Positions 1 to 7,385 of a stretch of DNA of 58,990 nt are shown here, in pieces; position 1 is the first letter of the stretch, and every line of letters begins with the position of its first letter. The position numbers were made by a program, and so were the translations under genes. A model generated the notes under the pieces. That model had not been told where the DNA came from, did no database searches, and was given only the letters and a program-made list of their open reading frames with translations. The stretch comes from Anaerolineae bacterium (GTDB lineage: Bacteria > Chloroflexota > Anaerolineae > Anaerolineales > E44-bin32). Location: assembly GCA_030605795.1 (NCBI GenBank), contig JAUWHR010000068.1, forward strand, positions 1-58,990. The letters are read 5' to 3'.

Positions 1-684
1 TAGCGCAGCCTCGATTTCAGCTTGGAAGGCTGAAAACGGTAATGCTCCGACGACGAGTTTGCCATTGATTATGAAGCTGGGAGTGGAGTTAATGCCGTGG
101 CTGATGCCGGCTTGGTAGTCCTGCTGTATTTGATCTTGATAGCGGTTCTCCCGCATACAGGATTGGAAAAGAGCCTTGTCGAGGTTGATATTCTCAGCAA
201 AAGCCTCCAGGCGACGGTCGCTGAAGGCGCCTGCATCATGACCAGATTGGTTGGCGAAAAGGATGTCGGCGTATTCCCAGAATTTACCCTGCTCGGCGGC
301 ACACATACTGCCATTGGCTGCTGCAAGCGATTCGCGTCCCAAGAAAGCGAAATTACGGAAAATAAAATACACCTGACCAGTCTCAACGTACTGTTCGATG
401 ATCTGTGCTCCCGTGCTCTGGTGGAAAGTCCGGCAGTAAGAGCATTGGAAATCGGAGAACTCTTCGATCACCACCGGGGCGTTGGGCTCTCCCATAGCGT
501 TACCATCAGCCAGGGGATACGATTTGGTCCGGGGGATGACTATGTCCCCTATAGGAGCGATATTCGGCCAGATGATTGTGGCGGTGATCACCAAAGCAGC
601 TCCGAGGAATATAAAGATGACGACGAGACGCCGAAGCCTTCGCTCGCGCATGCGTTTTTGTCGCATTTCCGCACGTTTACTCAT
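1..684 (-). CDS. DsbA/BdbD-like membrane-anchored thiol-disulfide oxidoreductase, C-terminus cut by the window
   Basis: I translated this frame by hand: 228 codons are open from the ATG at 684 to the window edge, without a stop. The product starts with an Arg/Lys-rich cytoplasmic stub (about residues 1-19) and one membrane span (about 20-40), then a DsbA-type thioredoxin domain outside the membrane. The redox motif is C81-S-Y-C84, after the typical EFSDFQ strand. The cis-proline loop is the TPS in 'INSTPSFIING'. A purine-rich AGGAG ribosome site precedes the ATG. Proteins of this family oxidise or isomerise disulfides in exported proteins, often with a VKOR or DsbD/B partner, and none is seen here. 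The plus-strand open frame over the same bases is a shadow. The last residues of the protein lie outside the window. Confidence 0.9.
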   Translation of the reverse strand, partial: MSKRAEMRQKRMRERRLRRLVVIFIFLGAALVITATIIWPNIAPIGDIVIPRTKSYPLADGNAMGEPNAPVVIEEFSDFQCSYCRTFHQSTGAQIIEQYVETGQVYFIFRNFAFLGRESLAAANGSMCAAEQGKFWEYADILFANQSGHDAGAFSDRRLEAFAENINLDKALFQSCMRENRYQDQIQQDYQAGISHGINSTPSFIINGKLVVGALPFSAFQAEIEAAL

Positions 685-752
685 GACAACTCCTACTTAA
701 AAGACTTTATAATATCAGATATAACAGATGCGCATTGTCTATCATATAAATA

Positions 753-890
753 GCTCCAATGTGACTACTCAGCTTACCCTCCCGCAGGTTACGACTGAGA
801 GCATTTATTGGTTTGAATATCCGTCCGAGACGCGATTCCAAGTCAAAATAACATCTAAACCTGCGGGAGGGTGAGTAGTTACGCTCCAAT
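753..890. mobile_element. MITE with GTAAC-type terminal inverted repeats and 8-bp target duplication
   Basis: The element spans 761-882 (122 bp). Its ends are inverted copies of GTRACTACTCA...CCCTCCCGCAGGTT (left 761-790, with a 5-base insertion; right 857-882). The direct repeat GCTCCAAT flanks it at 753-760 and 883-890, as expected of an 8-bp target-site duplication. It has no coding capacity. Ends beginning GTAA with an 8-bp duplication are typical of IS66-family elements, so a transposase of that kind may mobilise it in trans (inference). A second copy of the family lies at 11758-11941. It is inserted about 70 bp upstream of the DsbA-like gene. I see nothing else between 891 and 1050. Confidence 0.75.
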
Positions 891-1050
891 TTGAATAGGT
901 TGGCGTCCTGCTCCCGGCGGGTCTATGATCGACCCGCGATACTCTCAGAGCGTGTCGTCGAGGGTTGCTCATCGGTTAAGCTCAGGATGAGCAGACCTCA
1001 GACGAGAATGAGAGCCAATGGACCCCTGACGAGCAACGTTTTCATTCGGA

Positions 1051-1875
1051 TTAGCAGCGGGTGATGATCCATTCGATCATCTCTGCCAACACTTGCTCTT
1101 TTTCCGGTTCGTTATGGACCTCGTGGTATAGATTGGGCCAGATGTGGAGAGTCTTGTCTGCACTTCCAATTTTGGCGTAGAACTCTTCGGTTGCCGTATG
1201 ATCGGTCAACCGATCGATCTGCGCATGGTAAAGGAGCACCGGAAGCTGGAAATCAGCCGCTTTCTCAAGTGCGTCCTGTCCAGCGGCGATCATTTCGACG
1301 AACAAACGGCTGCTGACCAAATCATGGACCAGCGGGTCGTCGATATAAGCCTGCACCACCTCCTGGTCGCGGGAGAGATCAGCTGCGATAAGCCCACTGC
1401 GTAGTGAGAAAGTAGGCCAGAGATCGGCCAGTATCTTGCCCAACATGGCTTTTAATGGAGGCACTTCGGCGGTGATCCGTAGTCCGGGGCCGGTGGAGAT
1501 AATGCCGGTGAGTTGGCTTCGTCGATGAATGCCATAGCTAAGGATAAGATGACCACCCAGGCTATGTCCGTAGAGGAAAAGTGGCCGATCGGGAGTAGCT
1601 CCCCTAAGCAACAAATCTATATCGTCAAACCACTGAGCGAGGCTGGGGGTATGGCCGCGAGGACCATCGGACTGCCCATGTCCACGCAGGTCGATCGCGT
1701 GGAGAGAAAGTCCCGCGGCGGTGAACGCGGCCGCGACATGTGAATAGCGACCGGAATGTTCCCCCAGACCGTGCACCAAACAGACGGTGCCGCGTGCGGT
1801 TCCCTCGGGTTCCCAAGCCTGCCAGAATAGGCTCAAGCCATCGCTGGCTGTCAAATAATCCTGCGTGTGATGCAT
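1051..1875 (-). CDS. alpha/beta hydrolase, monoacylglycerol lipase-like (lysophospholipase)
   Basis: This is a 274-residue soluble serine hydrolase of the Hydrolase_4 (monoglyceride lipase) family. It shows the oxyanion segment VHGLGEHSGRY (34-44), the nucleophile elbow G-H-S105-L-G, the acid D221 in QIDRLTD, and the histidine H251 in LYHEVHNE, so the catalytic triad looks complete. The family releases fatty acids from monoacylglycerols or lysophospholipids; the substrate here is inferred from family only. Length is normal and there is no signal peptide or membrane span. The ATG at 1875 has AAGGAAA upstream. It is a single gene, with no obvious operon partner. Confidence 0.88.
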   Translation of the reverse strand: MHHTQDYLTASDGLSLFWQAWEPEGTARGTVCLVHGLGEHSGRYSHVAAAFTAAGLSLHAIDLRGHGQSDGPRGHTPSLAQWFDDIDLLLRGATPDRPLFLYGHSLGGHLILSYGIHRRSQLTGIISTGPGLRITAEVPPLKAMLGKILADLWPTFSLRSGLIAADLSRDQEVVQAYIDDPLVHDLVSSRLFVEMIAAGQDALEKAADFQLPVLLYHAQIDRLTDHTATEEFYAKIGSADKTLHIWPNLYHEVHNEPEKEQVLAEMIEWIITRC

Positions 1876-1960
1876 GGTAGGTTTTTCCTTTCACGATTGT
1901 TTAACGGTTCGATCTTGCTTGCGTCACACTAGACCGGCGGTATTTCCTCAACCGGCTGTC

Positions 1961-1989
1961 TACACAGACTTAGTGCAACGTATTATAAT
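1961..1989 (+). promoter_or_regulatory. sigma70-type promoter for the SPFH gene
   Basis: A perfect TATAAT (1984-1989) lies 17 bases after TACACA (1961-1966, four of six matches to TTGACA). Predicted transcription starts near 1996, about 30 bases before the ATG at 2028, which has its own AAAGAAAGGA ribosome site. Confidence 0.5.
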
Positions 1990-2027
1990 CATATTGATGA
2001 TCGCTTATATTAAAGAAAGGATGTGAT

Positions 2028-2807
2028 ATGGAATTCCTATTTAATCTATTTAACCTGCCCGTCTTGCTGCTCGTTCTACTTTTAATTTCCCTGGTATCCT
2101 CGGCGATTAAAATTGTACAAGAGTATGAGCGCGGAGTCATCTTCCGCCTCGGCCGACTGGTGGGCGCCAAGGGGCCAGGGCTGTTCTTCGTCATCCCGAT
2201 CTTCGACCGGATGATCAAAGTCGATCTGCGGGTCGTCACGTTGGATGTACCTTCGCAGGAGATGATCACCCGTGACAACGTGACCGTCAAGGTTAACGCG
2301 GTGGTCTTCTTCCGGGTGGTGGATCCCAGTTCGGCGATCGTCCAGGTGGAGGACTTTCGTAGGGCGACCTGGAACATATCTCAAACCACGATGCGAAACG
2401 TGGTAGGGCAGTCGGAATTGGACGAACTACTATCTAATCGTGAAGAGATAAACCAAAAGCTTCAACAGATGATCGACGTATCAACCGAACCGTGGGGTGT
2501 GAAAGTAAGCATCGTCGAGATCAAGGACGTAGAACTACCCCAATCCATGCAGCGGGTGATGGCTAGTCAGGCGGAAGCGGAACGTGAAAAGCGGGCCAAG
2601 CTCGTGCACGCCGAGGGTGAGTTCGACGCTGCCAAGACCCTGGCCGATGCGGCAGATCTTATGTCCCAAAATCCGGTTTCAATCCAGTTGCGTTACCTGC
2701 AGACCTTGACCGAAATCTCGATGGAGAAGAACAGCACCATCATCTTCCCTGTTCCGGTGGATCTGCTGCAAGGGATCTTTAAGCTGGGAAGTGGCTCGGA
2801 GACCTAG
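2028..2807 (+). CDS. SPFH/Band 7 (stomatin/slipin) membrane protein
   Basis: This 259-residue protein has an N-terminal hydrophobic hairpin or span (about residues 5-24), followed directly by the stomatin signature IVQEYERGVIFRLGR, then the Band 7 domain (to about 190) and a charged helical tail with AEREKRAKLVHAEGE. Length and order match prokaryotic slipins, which form oligomeric membrane scaffolds. The usual NfeD partner is not adjacent. The ATG at 2028 is preceded by a good ribosome site and promoter. The gene is transcribed alone and appears to end at the hairpin at 2921. Confidence 0.9.
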   Translation: MEFLFNLFNLPVLLLVLLLISLVSSAIKIVQEYERGVIFRLGRLVGAKGPGLFFVIPIFDRMIKVDLRVVTLDVPSQEMITRDNVTVKVNAVVFFRVVDPSSAIVQVEDFRRATWNISQTTMRNVVGQSELDELLSNREEINQKLQQMIDVSTEPWGVKVSIVEIKDVELPQSMQRVMASQAEAEREKRAKLVHAEGEFDAAKTLADAADLMSQNPVSIQLRYLQTLTEISMEKNSTIIFPVPVDLLQGIFKLGSGSET

Positions 2808-2920
2808 AAATTCGTGATTGAAAGATCTATGTGAAGTACAACGGTAGTGTTTCGGACGGTCTGTTCCTGGTAAAAGCCAATATTGGTTTATAAAGACGCT
2901 TCTCCCCGGTAATAATATTA

Positions 2921-2944
2921 GGGCGACCCACCGGGTCGCCCTTG
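2921..2944 (+). terminator. intrinsic terminator hairpin after the SPFH gene, interrupted by the intron
   Basis: GGGCGACCC (2921-2929) and GGGTCGCCC (2933-2941) form a perfect 9-bp stem with an ACC loop. Only TTG follows before the group II intron begins at 2945, so the expected T-run has been cut off or moved to the far side of the intron. Confidence 0.7.
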
Positions 2945-3687
2945 GTGCGCCTGTAAGCGTGCATAGTCAGAGAGGTGGAAGTCCTCTTCAGGCATACGCT
3001 CTCCGGTCTGTAACCGAATGTAACTGCGTCACCGAGAGGTGAGGTGGAGAGCAACAGGAGGTGAATGACCAGTCCATAGGATGACGAACTCGATTCGGCC
3101 TGGTGTTTCTGACGAGCCTGCTAGGGAAAGGTGAAGTCTGGACCTGCGGAAGCGGGAGACCTATCGAGCTGAGGGGTAGCGTGCGAAAGCGGCGATAGGA
3201 GGGCACTGGGTGGTTGGAGATGGAATGGTCAAGAAGGCTGTGCACGTGAAGCAGGGAGACCTGGGCGGTGGAGAGAGCCGTGCAGGAGTCAGAGCCCTCA
3301 TAGTAGCGGAGAAGCGCCGTAATGGGCGTGGAGCGAAGGGAGGCAGGAAGGTGGAAGCGTGAGCCTTTCGGCAGGCACAAGGAAGGGCAACCGGCGGGAG
3401 TGCCCGGAAGGGCTAAGCAAGCCGGAGACACCAGGGGAAGATGGAACTGGGTAGAACCGAATGTCTGGACGGAACGCATGTTGACGGCCCTGAAAGAAGG
3501 GGTGAAAGGAGGCAAATAATGCCTTCTTTGCTGAGTAGGGGTTGTTCTCATTAGCCGCAGCCCTTGCAGATGCCAGTCAATCCTCTCGGAGGTGAACCAC
3601 CGACTGGAGAGCCGGATGCGGGAGAACCGCACGTCCGGTTCGGAGGGGGGAGGGGCTGGGAACTCAACCAGCTCTTCCTACCCCTAT
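2945..3687 (+). mobile_element. group II intron, miniaturised (reverse transcriptase internally deleted)
   Basis: The 5' end GTGCG (2945-2949) fits the GUGYG consensus, and a typical domain I start follows, including the small hairpin GAGGTGGAAGTCCTC. Domain V is complete at 3609-3641: GAGCCGGATGCGG, loop, CCGCACGTCCGGTTC, with the catalytic AGC triad. Domain VI (3642-3687) is a long helix ending CCTACCCCTAT. Its candidate branch-point A3680 lies 7 bases before the 3' splice site, which ends in AY. Total length is about 743 bases, too short to encode a full reverse transcriptase; only the two ends of that gene survive in domain IV. The ribozyme core may still splice if a maturase is supplied in trans. 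I did not assign the intron class or map the exon-binding sites. Confidence 0.85.
3322..3595 (+). pseudogene. remnant of the group II intron reverse transcriptase/maturase
   Basis: The frame from 3322 to 3519 ends with VWTERMLTALKEGVKGGK, which I recognise as the conserved N-terminal segment of group II intron RTs. It stops at once with TAA. Beginning at 3518 in another frame is NAFFAE-stop-GLFSLAAALADASQSSRR followed by TGA at 3593, the characteristic C-terminus of the same RTs. The entire polymerase, thumb and X domain between them (roughly 1 kb or more) is missing. The two ends meet at about 3516-3520, and the C-terminal piece also carries an in-frame TAG. This is a single internal deletion scar, not a separate small gene. 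Confidence 0.8.
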
Positions 3688-3710
3688 CTATCAATTCAGG
3701 TGGCCAATGG

Positions 3711-4580
3711 TCAGGGTTTAATCTCGATGTCACACTTCTCCAACCATTCTTGACCAGCACTCCCGTATACCTCCATTAGCCCTCCTATAAAATCCTCCAT
3801 TCCCTCGAGGAAGCCAGTGGCTCCGATCTGGCCCAAAGCGCCTTCGGCCTCTTCCATGCCCTCGAACATTTCATCGAAGGAAAGCCCATCGCTCACCATC
3901 CATATAGCAAATTGCAGTCCAAGCTGGTCCATATAGGCAAGGGGATCAGTTTCGATGTCCACTAACGTTTCGTTGCAGATACATTGAGCGATTTTTAGCA
4001 GGTCCCCCGTCGCCATAACTCCAACTTGGTAGGTTGAACCAGTTTCTGGCACCGCGCTACTACTTTCGATGCAAATAACGTAAGGCGTCAAATTGGCCCT
4101 CTCACCTGGAGGGATGGTAGCAGAGGTTTGCTGGATGACCATCAGTTGTTGCTCGTCGCTGCCAGGCTCGGGCTTGAAAATTAATCCGCACGGAATGGTC
4201 ACCAGCACCTCATCATTCCCAGGGTTGGTGATCTGGACCGTCAGGATTCGGCCTTCAGTTTCTCCATCTGAAGTGGAAGCTACGCCGTCGAGGACAGCTT
4301 CGCCAGGTTGGAGGAATACCGGCTGGGCTTCGTCGGTTGGAGTAAGGTCAAGCTCCGATTTTTCTTTCTCTTCCAGAGGGGGTGGCTGCCCACCGAGGAT
4401 GGACGGCATATTACAGGCAAGGATGGTGCTCAGGGTGAAGAGGGTAACGAGAACCACGCTCATCTTCATCTGCGTCTTCCCCAGTCCACGAATACAATCC
4501 TGCGCCTGATCAGCAAGATCTTCAAGCCTGGATTTGAGGGGTTGGAAGGTTGTGTTGTATGTGTTTTCTGGTTTGTTCAT
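3711..4580 (-). CDS. putative lipoprotein of unknown function
   Basis: I do not recognise a family. The 289-residue product has a hydrophobic segment MSVVLVTLFTLSTILA followed by Cys, which looks like a type II signal peptide with lipobox TILA-C. It is preceded by about 39 residues if the ATG at 4580 is used; starts at Met38 or Met40 would give a normal lipoprotein leader. After a Pro/Glu-rich linker comes a beta-rich region (about 90-190) containing ITNPGNDEVLVTIPCG, then an acidic helical tail. The start overlaps the stop of the upstream small gene by four bases (ATGA), so the two are translationally coupled. The group II intron ends 23 bases past its stop codon, on the opposite strand. Confidence 0.6.
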   Translation of the reverse strand: MNKPENTYNTTFQPLKSRLEDLADQAQDCIRGLGKTQMKMSVVLVTLFTLSTILACNMPSILGGQPPPLEEKEKSELDLTPTDEAQPVFLQPGEAVLDGVASTSDGETEGRILTVQITNPGNDEVLVTIPCGLIFKPEPGSDEQQLMVIQQTSATIPPGERANLTPYVICIESSSAVPETGSTYQVGVMATGDLLKIAQCICNETLVDIETDPLAYMDQLGLQFAIWMVSDGLSFDEMFEGMEEAEGALGQIGATGFLEGMEDFIGGLMEVYGSAGQEWLEKCDIEIKP

Positions 4581-4906
4581 GATGCTCCCGTTTTGTCGTT
4601 CGGTATGGATGTGTCTGCTGAAAAAAGCAGCTGCCAGCAGGAAAAGGGATACCGTTCCCTTTCTCGCGCTTGGGCTTCTTTCAATGCAGTCATGGATGAT
4701 TGACGAATTGATCGAAGCTCACCTAGACGAATAAATATGTACCAGCTTTCACGATCGCGCAAGTAGGGTTCGCTGATTACCACTGCTATACCTTCAAAGG
4801 ATTCTAAATCCGATTCCGGAAGCGGTGGGATATCAAATTTTGTCACGTCTCTAAGCAACATCTCGTAGCCCGGGTTGTATATGGATTGCTGCAATTGCCG
4901 TTCCAA
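4577..4906 (-). CDS. small hypothetical protein coupled to the lipoprotein gene
   Basis: This is a 109-residue soluble protein with no recognised domain, rich in Glu and Arg. The frame has no ATG near its beginning. The earliest plausible start is the TTG at 4906, and an internal ATG at Met15 (near 4864) is the alternative. The gene ends in an ATGA overlap with the downstream lipoprotein. Upstream, the frame closes at a stop at 4955-4957, just outside the repeat element at 4978, so the gene may have lost its original 5' end or promoter to that insertion (inference). Coding status rests mainly on length and coupling. Confidence 0.4.
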   Translation of the reverse strand: MERQLQQSIYNPGYEMLLRDVTKFDIPPLPESDLESFEGIAVVISEPYLRDRESWYIFIRLGELRSIRQSSMTALKEAQARERERYPFSCWQLLFSADTSIPNDKTGAS

Positions 4907-4977
4907 GCATAAGGCACTGATTAGAGTGGAATAGCTTAACCGGCTAGTACTATGTCAACATGATTGCGATGGGTTAA

Positions 4978-5203
4978 TGTCATTCTGAGGAGCCCTTCGA
5001 CGGAGCTTGTCCTGAGCTTGACGAAGGGCTCAGGACCTTCGGCTCCGCGACGATATCGTACCCGAAGGGTGAGAATCTCGTTTTTTGTTGAATAGAATTC
5101 TGCAATTGAAGCAACGAGATTCCCTTTGGCTTGGCTCAGGGCAGGCTTCGCCTCCACTTTGTTACGGCTCAGACCTGTCCAGAGCGAAGTCGAAGGGATG
5201 ACA
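4978..5203. repeat. composite inverted repeat with TGTCATTC / ATGACA ends
   Basis: The left end TGTCATTCTGAGGAGCCCTTCGAC and the right end GTCGAAGGGATGACA are imperfect inverted copies. Internal arms GAATCTCGTT and AACGAGATTC also pair, as do CCTTCGAC-type blocks around 4997-5035. Such TGTCATT...GAAGGG palindromes recur as dispersed repeats in many bacterial genomes. Two open frames on this stretch (near 4936-5157 and 5126-5329) arise from the repeat and are not genes. It fills the gap between the small hypothetical gene and the GNAT gene; no clear target duplication was found. Confidence 0.6.
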
Positions 5204-5219
5204 ATTCATCAGAATCAGC

Positions 5220-6119
5220 TTAATGAGGTACTAGTTCAATTTGATAGACAGGATACCGCGATCCGGTTTGATGAAAGCCCAACCTCCGGTAAATTTGTAG
5301 ACTTTGCTCGTTATCTGCTTGGGTATTAACCGATACCCTATCCATGCCTTGGCGGCTGAATCTGCGCAGTACATCTGAGACTAAGGCTTTGCCCATACCG
5401 TGGCCTTGCCACTCTGGGGCGACCGCCAATCGGGCGATATGGGCGCCATAGATGGAGGCTGTGCTGACCTGATAGCCCACTGGCTGACCATCGCATTCTA
5501 CCACTGTGGCAATGGCCGCCAGACGAAAGGCTTTACGCAGCGTATCCAAAGAATGCTGCCAAATGAGGTTGAAAGAGCGCCTATCTACCTCCGCCAAGAA
5601 GGCGAAATCTTCCGCGCGCATGAGGCGTACGTGGCCTCGTTCGAGTGGGACATACGGCGGTGCTTCTCCACGCCACTCAAGGAAGATCACATCATTGGTG
5701 TGTTCAAATCCACTTTCCAATAGGAGAGGCGCTAGCCAGTCGCCTGAAAGCAGGGTAGCTGCCTGTGTCGCACCTGCGGAGACAGCCTGGACGGACGCCT
5801 CAGGCCACAACTGCCCCCACAAATGGGAGGGTGTATAGTCAGCAGCGACGGCGAAAAGCCTAAGCCAGGCGACTGTGGGTGGGTCGGGAGGGCAGGCAAG
5901 ACAACCAGCTAGCAAGCCATGCTCCAATGCCAGCAGGAATGGAGCCTCACCTAACAGGTCCAGCGCATTGACCCAATCCAGATGTTGGTGCTTCCACTGG
6001 GTTGAGGATAGCAAGGCTGTAATGCTAGCTCGATCAGACTGGTTGGCGGTCCGGATGGACCAATGTGGATAAGCGCGCATAGGTCTTGAAGGAGGGTGAG
6101 GTGAAGTCGGTTCTGTCAC
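5220..6119 (-). CDS. GNAT-family N-acetyltransferase, two-domain
   Basis: The 299-residue protein has a canonical acetyl-CoA binding GNAT domain in its C-terminal half. Motif A is RLAVAPEWQGHGMGKALVSDVL (about 230-251, with the Q/R-x-x-G-x-G loop) and motif B is NEQSLQIYRRLGF. The N-terminal 150 residues look like a degenerate second GNAT fold without a visible cofactor loop. The substrate is unknown. The start is a GTG at 6119 inside a GTGA overlap with the stop of the upstream TPR gene; Met15 is an alternative. It is the last gene of an XRE-TPR-GNAT operon. Confidence 0.82.
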   Translation of the reverse strand: MTEPTSPHPPSRPMRAYPHWSIRTANQSDRASITALLSSTQWKHQHLDWVNALDLLGEAPFLLALEHGLLAGCLACPPDPPTVAWLRLFAVAADYTPSHLWGQLWPEASVQAVSAGATQAATLLSGDWLAPLLLESGFEHTNDVIFLEWRGEAPPYVPLERGHVRLMRAEDFAFLAEVDRRSFNLIWQHSLDTLRKAFRLAAIATVVECDGQPVGYQVSTASIYGAHIARLAVAPEWQGHGMGKALVSDVLRRFSRQGMDRVSVNTQADNEQSLQIYRRLGFHQTGSRYPVYQIELVPH

Positions 6120-6661
6120 CGGCCAAGCAGGCGAAAGGGCAATCTGAGCAACCGGCGCAGGAGTCGATCGCGGAAATTAAGACTTGGCCGGTCGTCTAAT
6201 CCGACCTGCATGGTTGTAACCGCCTCGAGTGGTTTACCCCTTCGAAGCTGCAGGCGGGAAAGAGCCTGGAGGGTGTAGTTGTGCCGCTCGGTGTCGCCAA
6301 GGTTAGCAAATAGATCAATCGCATGGCGGTATGCAACCTCGGCGCGGTCATGATCCCCGCAGGCATCAAGCGCCGATCCAAGGTTGCCGTAAGCTTGAGC
6401 TGCACGACTACTATCGCCCAGATTGAGAAAGACCGTGGGTGTATCCTTTACGGCTTCCAGGGCTTCCTGTGGCTGTCCTACTTGGAGAAGCGCGACGCTC
6501 AAATTACTCGCCATCTCGGCTTCCTTCCCTTGATCGCCTTTAGCAAGGAAGGCTTGGCGAGCGGCGGTAAATCCGTCGATCGCCTCTTCCAGGCGACCTT
6601 CTCGGTAGGCCGTCATTGCCTGATTTTCAAGCTGCTTAGGGGAAGAGGTGTCTGATGTCAC
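6116..6661 (-). CDS. tetratricopeptide-repeat protein
   Basis: The 181-residue soluble protein is built of about four TPR-like helical pairs (about residues 8-150), for example AMTAYREGRLEEAIDGFTAA and AYGNLGSALDACGDHDRAEV. An Arg/Leu-rich C-terminal tail follows. TPRs bind other proteins or peptides; no enzyme domain is present. Both ends are coupled: its GTG start overlaps the XRE stop (GTGA), and its stop overlaps the GNAT start (GTGA). With a double-HTH regulator upstream it may form a small sensory unit, but the partner is unknown. Confidence 0.75.
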   Translation of the reverse strand: MTSDTSSPKQLENQAMTAYREGRLEEAIDGFTAARQAFLAKGDQGKEAEMASNLSVALLQVGQPQEALEAVKDTPTVFLNLGDSSRAAQAYGNLGSALDACGDHDRAEVAYRHAIDLFANLGDTERHNYTLQALSRLQLRRGKPLEAVTTMQVGLDDRPSLNFRDRLLRRLLRLPFRLLGR

Positions 6662-7329
6662 AGGGTGAGGTCAAGTAAGCCTTCAGCCAAAGCGCGAAGT
6701 TTCTCTATAGAGAGTTCGCTCAAGTTCTTGGCCATCCTCAGGTAGGATTGATTTCCAGGTTTGCTGAGGAACTCACGCAGCTCGGCTGGTAATTCGAGCA
6801 AGAGTTCAAAAGATTGCTTGTTGTTTACCCACTTGCCCACCGGTCCTTCATGGTCGATATATTCCTCTATTGATTGACCTAAGGCAGAAACGAGAACCTC
6901 TAGCTCTGACAGAGGGATGGGTCGCTCTCCCCGCTCGAAGGCGCTGACTCGCCTTGGGGATAGACCTACAGTTTCTGCTAAAGCACGAATGGACATCCCC
7001 GCTTCGGTGCGATGTTTGCGCAACAAAGCACCGACAATCCGTTGTCGGAGTGAGACCATGGTGGTTGGATCGAAGTCGGCTTTCTGTTTTTTTCCTACAG
7101 TTGAGCCCGATAAGAAATACGGCAAGGGGATATCAAGATGGTAGGCGAAAAGCTCGAGTTCAGGCAGTGAGATTGCTTTGCGGCCACGCTCGTAGGATGA
7201 GAGGGTGCTGCTAGTGCTTCCGATCAAGGCAGCCGATTCCTTTAGACTCTTATTTGCTGCCAGGCGGGCTTCTCGCAACATCGCCCCTAGCATCTTTGAC
7301 CGTAATACGAGCGTTTGTCTATCTGACAT
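6658..7329 (-). CDS. XRE-family transcriptional regulator with two HTH domains
   Basis: The 223-residue protein carries two Cro/C1-type helix-turn-helix domains in tandem (about residues 11-70 and 92-152). Each has the LxxLR...SxxxLSxYERGxRxIxLxELE pattern. The domains are clearly paralogous, suggesting an internal duplication, and could bind a bipartite or paired operator. The C-terminal 60 residues are helical and unassigned. The gene starts an operon with TPR and GNAT genes, and a TATAAT with a short-spaced TTGACC lies just upstream. The ATG at 7329 is the chosen start. Confidence 0.88.
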   Translation of the reverse strand: MSDRQTLVLRSKMLGAMLREARLAANKSLKESAALIGSTSSTLSSYERGRKAISLPELELFAYHLDIPLPYFLSGSTVGKKQKADFDPTTMVSLRQRIVGALLRKHRTEAGMSIRALAETVGLSPRRVSAFERGERPIPLSELEVLVSALGQSIEEYIDHEGPVGKWVNNKQSFELLLELPAELREFLSKPGNQSYLRMAKNLSELSIEKLRALAEGLLDLTL

Positions 7330-7358
7330 GAACCTGCTCCAGATGTTGGGTCGATAGG

Positions 7359-7385
7359 ATTATAGCAGAGTTCCCATCGGGTCAA
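7359..7385 (-). promoter_or_regulatory. candidate promoter of the XRE operon
   Basis: On the minus strand TTGACC (7385-7380) is followed after 15 bases by a perfect TATAAT (7364-7359). The spacer is shorter than ideal. The -35 box overlaps the stop codon of the upstream CpaE-like gene, so the two transcription units are closely packed. Confidence 0.4.

Noticed and set aside
97-753. A 218-codon plus-strand open frame at the left edge
   Set aside because: It is antisense to the clear DsbA-like gene with a CxxC motif; its translation has no recognisable domain.
2988-3632. A 214-codon minus-strand open frame across the intron
   Set aside because: It lies on the antisense strand of the structured group II intron; composition reflects the RNA, and no protein similarity is apparent.
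4936-5329. Two small open frames (4936-5157 minus, 5126-5329 plus)
   Set aside because: Both translate the dispersed inverted repeat at 4978-5203 or its edge and have no protein features.
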